Shown piece by piece: positions 61,950-64,000 of a stretch of 64,000 nucleotides of DNA; the first letter of the stretch is position 1; every line of letters begins with the position of its first letter. The stretch comes from Chitinibacter sp. FCG-7 (GTDB taxonomy: Bacteria; Pseudomonadota; Gammaproteobacteria; Burkholderiales; Chitinibacteraceae). Where the stretch lies: assembly GCF_040047665.1 (NCBI RefSeq), contig NZ_CP157355.1, forward strand, positions 3,162,001 to 3,226,000, read 5' to 3'. Made by a program: the position numbers and the translations under genes. A model generated the notes under the pieces. It did not search any database and had not been told where the DNA came from. It was given only the letters and a program-made list of their open reading frames with translations.

Positions 61950-64000
61950 ATGACAAAAATCCAGCAATCTCTTTTTTCTCAATTTGAGCAACATCGTTTT
62001 GTCTTTTGGCACGACATCGAAGCCAATTTTGCCTCTGAACTAACGGGCTTAGGCGATATCACCATTGTTCAGCTTGATAGCACCCCAGCATTAGCCGTGA
62101 AGCTAGATATTGAACGCGCACCTGCAGATAGCAAATGGCTGTTTTATAGCCAGCAAGCGCAGCCTGCGCCTGAGGATGATTGGCTGCTGGATGTGCGTAT
62201 GCGCGCCAAGCCTTTTCATGCGGATGAAGCATCGATTCAGTTAGAAGATCTGGGCTTGCACACGGTTTCTGTGCGTGCGCATTTGAAAGAGAGAAGTGCA
62301 TTTTTACGCGCCAAAGAGCGTTTTGAGAAACTCAAGCGACTAACCTTGTCGACCGATCAGGCGGCGGATCTGGATCGAAAAATGATTGCGGTGCTGATTC
62401 GGGCTGAGCAAGCCGATTTGTTCAGTATGCTGACCAAGCTGTTTACGGCTATGGATGCAGAAGGCGAGGTTAATTTGGCGGTCGAGCCTAAGGGCTGGGC
62501 TGAGTTATTGACCTACGGTTTACGCGCTGCATTTTGGGATTTGGTCGAGGCGGAGTTGGGTTATCGTGATACGAACCCGTCTTTGCGTGATTTGTTGTTC
62601 CATTTGATGGTGACCGATTTAGCGCAAGGTTTGGTCGGCGATTTGCCAAGCCAGTTATCCCATTTCCAAATTCATGATCGTGCTAAGGCGGCATCGGCTT
62701 CGGTGTTTTTGTCGCAGTGGCGTGGCAGTATCACGCATTACGGTAGCTATGATGCAGTCTCTGCTGCCGTTGCTGAAGCATTGCAACTGACGACGATCAT
62801 TGCCACGTTGCCAGCCGAGAAAATGCTGGATGCGATGACGTTTGCCGAGGTTGAAAAGTGGATTATCAAAGATCTGCGTGATCGGATATTGAGCAGCGCA
62901 GTTGCATCGGCTGACGCGGTACATGCCATTTTTGAGCGCCGCCGTGACGGACATTGGGCGAACCCCAAATTGGCTGCCACGAGTGATGTCACTCGCGCAT
63001 TGCTCAATTGCTATGAGGCACTGGAAGCCGCAGCCGATTTCTTGTGTTTGTGTGAGCAATACAAAGCTGGCTTTAGTTTTGATAGCGCTATGTCGGGCAT
63101 CGAAGCGTATCAAAAAACGCTTTACCACTTTGATCAGCATTATCGCCATTTCCATCGTGCCGCCGAGCAAGTCGATATGATGGGCTGGCAATTATTGCAA
63201 TTGCTGCGCGAGCGCGTTGAAGAGGCCTATACCGGTTGGTTTGTGCCGCAACTGGGTATTGCATGGAGCAAGTTGCTAGAGGGCGATAGCGGGTTACTCA
63301 AAAACTGGTCTGTACCTGGCGTGATTAATCAGCAAGACTTTTATCGCCGCGAAGTAAAAGCCACGCTGGATAACACCAGCGTGAAGCGCATCTTTGTGAT
63401 TATCTCGGATGCTTTCCGCTATGAAGCCGCTGAAGAGTTGAGTCGACAAATTCTCACACGCAATAAATACAAAACCGAGCTACGGGCAATGCTGGGTGTT
63501 TTGCCAAGCTATACCAGTTTAGGCATGGCCGCATTATTACCGCACGATACTTTGAGTTATAAAGTCGGCGCTAATATTAGCGTTTTGGTTGATGGTAAAT
63601 CGACCGCATCTTTAGAAGATCGTAATGCTATCTTGGCGAAACACGGCGGCATTGCCATTAATTGGGAAGAGTTGGTTAGCCTAGGAAAAGATAAAGCACG
63701 TGATCGAGTTCGCGATGCGTCCGTCGTGTACATCTACCATGACCAGATCGATATGCTGGGTGATAAGGCAGCATCGGAGAATAAAACGTTTGAGGCGGTC
63801 GAAAACACCCTCGAAGAGCTCAATCGCTTGGTGGGTTTTGTGGTTGGCAATTTGGCGGCATCAACCGTGCTAGTGACCGCCGACCATGGCTTCTTGTATC
63901 AGGAATCTCCGCTGGATAACGCAGATCGTTCTACCTTGAATATCAAAGCCATCGGCGCATTGAAAGCCAAGAAGCGTTATGTATTGGGGAACGATCTAGG
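61950..64000 (+). CDS. pglZ: BREX phosphatase-fold protein PglZ (cut by window edge)
   Basis: Open from ATG 61950 to the window end (683 codons seen; family length ~830-860). The N-terminal MTKIQQSLFSQFEQHRFVFW is typical of BREX-1 PglZ. The alkaline-phosphatase core shows VIISDAFRYEAAEEL, SYTSLGMAALLPH, VVYIYHDQIDMLGDKAASE and VLVTADHGFLYQE with its metal-binding residues. PglZ works with PglX and is needed for both methylation and defence. brxL is expected next but is outside the window. Confidence 0.95.
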   Translation, partial: MTKIQQSLFSQFEQHRFVFWHDIEANFASELTGLGDITIVQLDSTPALAVKLDIERAPADSKWLFYSQQAQPAPEDDWLLDVRMRAKPFHADEASIQLEDLGLHTVSVRAHLKERSAFLRAKERFEKLKRLTLSTDQAADLDRKMIAVLIRAEQADLFSMLTKLFTAMDAEGEVNLAVEPKGWAELLTYGLRAAFWDLVEAELGYRDTNPSLRDLLFHLMVTDLAQGLVGDLPSQLSHFQIHDRAKAASASVFLSQWRGSITHYGSYDAVSAAVAEALQLTTIIATLPAEKMLDAMTFAEVEKWIIKDLRDRILSSAVASADAVHAIFERRRDGHWANPKLAATSDVTRALLNCYEALEAAADFLCLCEQYKAGFSFDSAMSGIEAYQKTLYHFDQHYRHFHRAAEQVDMMGWQLLQLLRERVEEAYTGWFVPQLGIAWSKLLEGDSGLLKNWSVPGVINQQDFYRREVKATLDNTSVKRIFVIISDAFRYEAAEELSRQILTRNKYKTELRAMLGVLPSYTSLGMAALLPHDTLSYKVGANISVLVDGKSTASLEDRNAILAKHGGIAINWEELVSLGKDKARDRVRDASVVYIYHDQIDMLGDKAASENKTFEAVENTLEELNRLVGFVVGNLAASTVLVTADHGFLYQESPLDNADRSTLNIKAIGALKAKKRYVLGNDL

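Overview
The window looks like the chromosome of a free-living betaproteobacterium, probably Neisseriales and Chitinibacteraceae-like. That placement is an inference from gene content: a class I PHA synthase with PhaA, a GlcNAc phosphotransferase, dnaX-ybaB-recR, FNR-hemN, and a BigR/Blh sulfur unit. No rRNA, tRNA, CRISPR array or transposase was recognised.

Positions 1 to about 39,900 are backbone. In order they carry: a partial gene and two small ORFs; a sulfur unit (SulP transporter, two YeeE/YedE-type membrane proteins, a BigR-type repressor, a divergent Blh/persulfide-dioxygenase-like hydrolase, then TrxC); a penicillin-binding protein; phaC and phaA; mscL, rlmM and a sensor kinase; ferredoxin, cupin and acylphosphatase genes; metG; an HPt protein, a UPF0126 membrane protein and a Nudix gene; typA, bamC and dapA; nagE, whose IIA part sits in the -1 frame after a slippery A AAA AAG followed by a stop and a hairpin; fnr and hemN with an FNR box between them; recR, ybaB and dnaX; dacB and guaA. 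Several dispersed palindromic repeat families lie between these genes. The most frequent is a ~50 bp element ending in GGGTAT...ATACCC, with seven copies, all left of the island.

From about 39,900 to the right edge is a genomic island placed directly after guaA. It starts with a tyrosine integrase, a hypothetical gene and an AlpA-like regulator. A BREX type 1 locus follows: WYL regulator BrxR, brxA, brxB, brxC, pglX and pglZ (cut by the window edge; brxL would lie beyond it).

The BREX locus is interrupted twice. Between brxC and pglX are a zeta-toxin-like P-loop kinase with a small overlapping partner, and a small membrane protein. Between pglX and pglZ are an OLD/AAA15-type ATPase overlapping a DUF3226 TOPRIM gene (a PARIS-like layout), and a tightly overlapping four-gene operon of an SMC/MukB-like ATPase, a MukE-like protein, a MukF/kleisin-like protein and a TOPRIM protein resembling JetD/MksG. 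The last is a Wadjet-like condensin system in an unusual gene order, nested inside BREX, and is the main candidate for a little-described system.

Several island genes are split by what look like single-base insertions (brxA twice, the kinase partner once, the 3' end of pglX once). This is either decay or sequencing error. PglX also has an AT-rich central block inside a GC-rich gene, consistent with exchange of its target-recognition domain.
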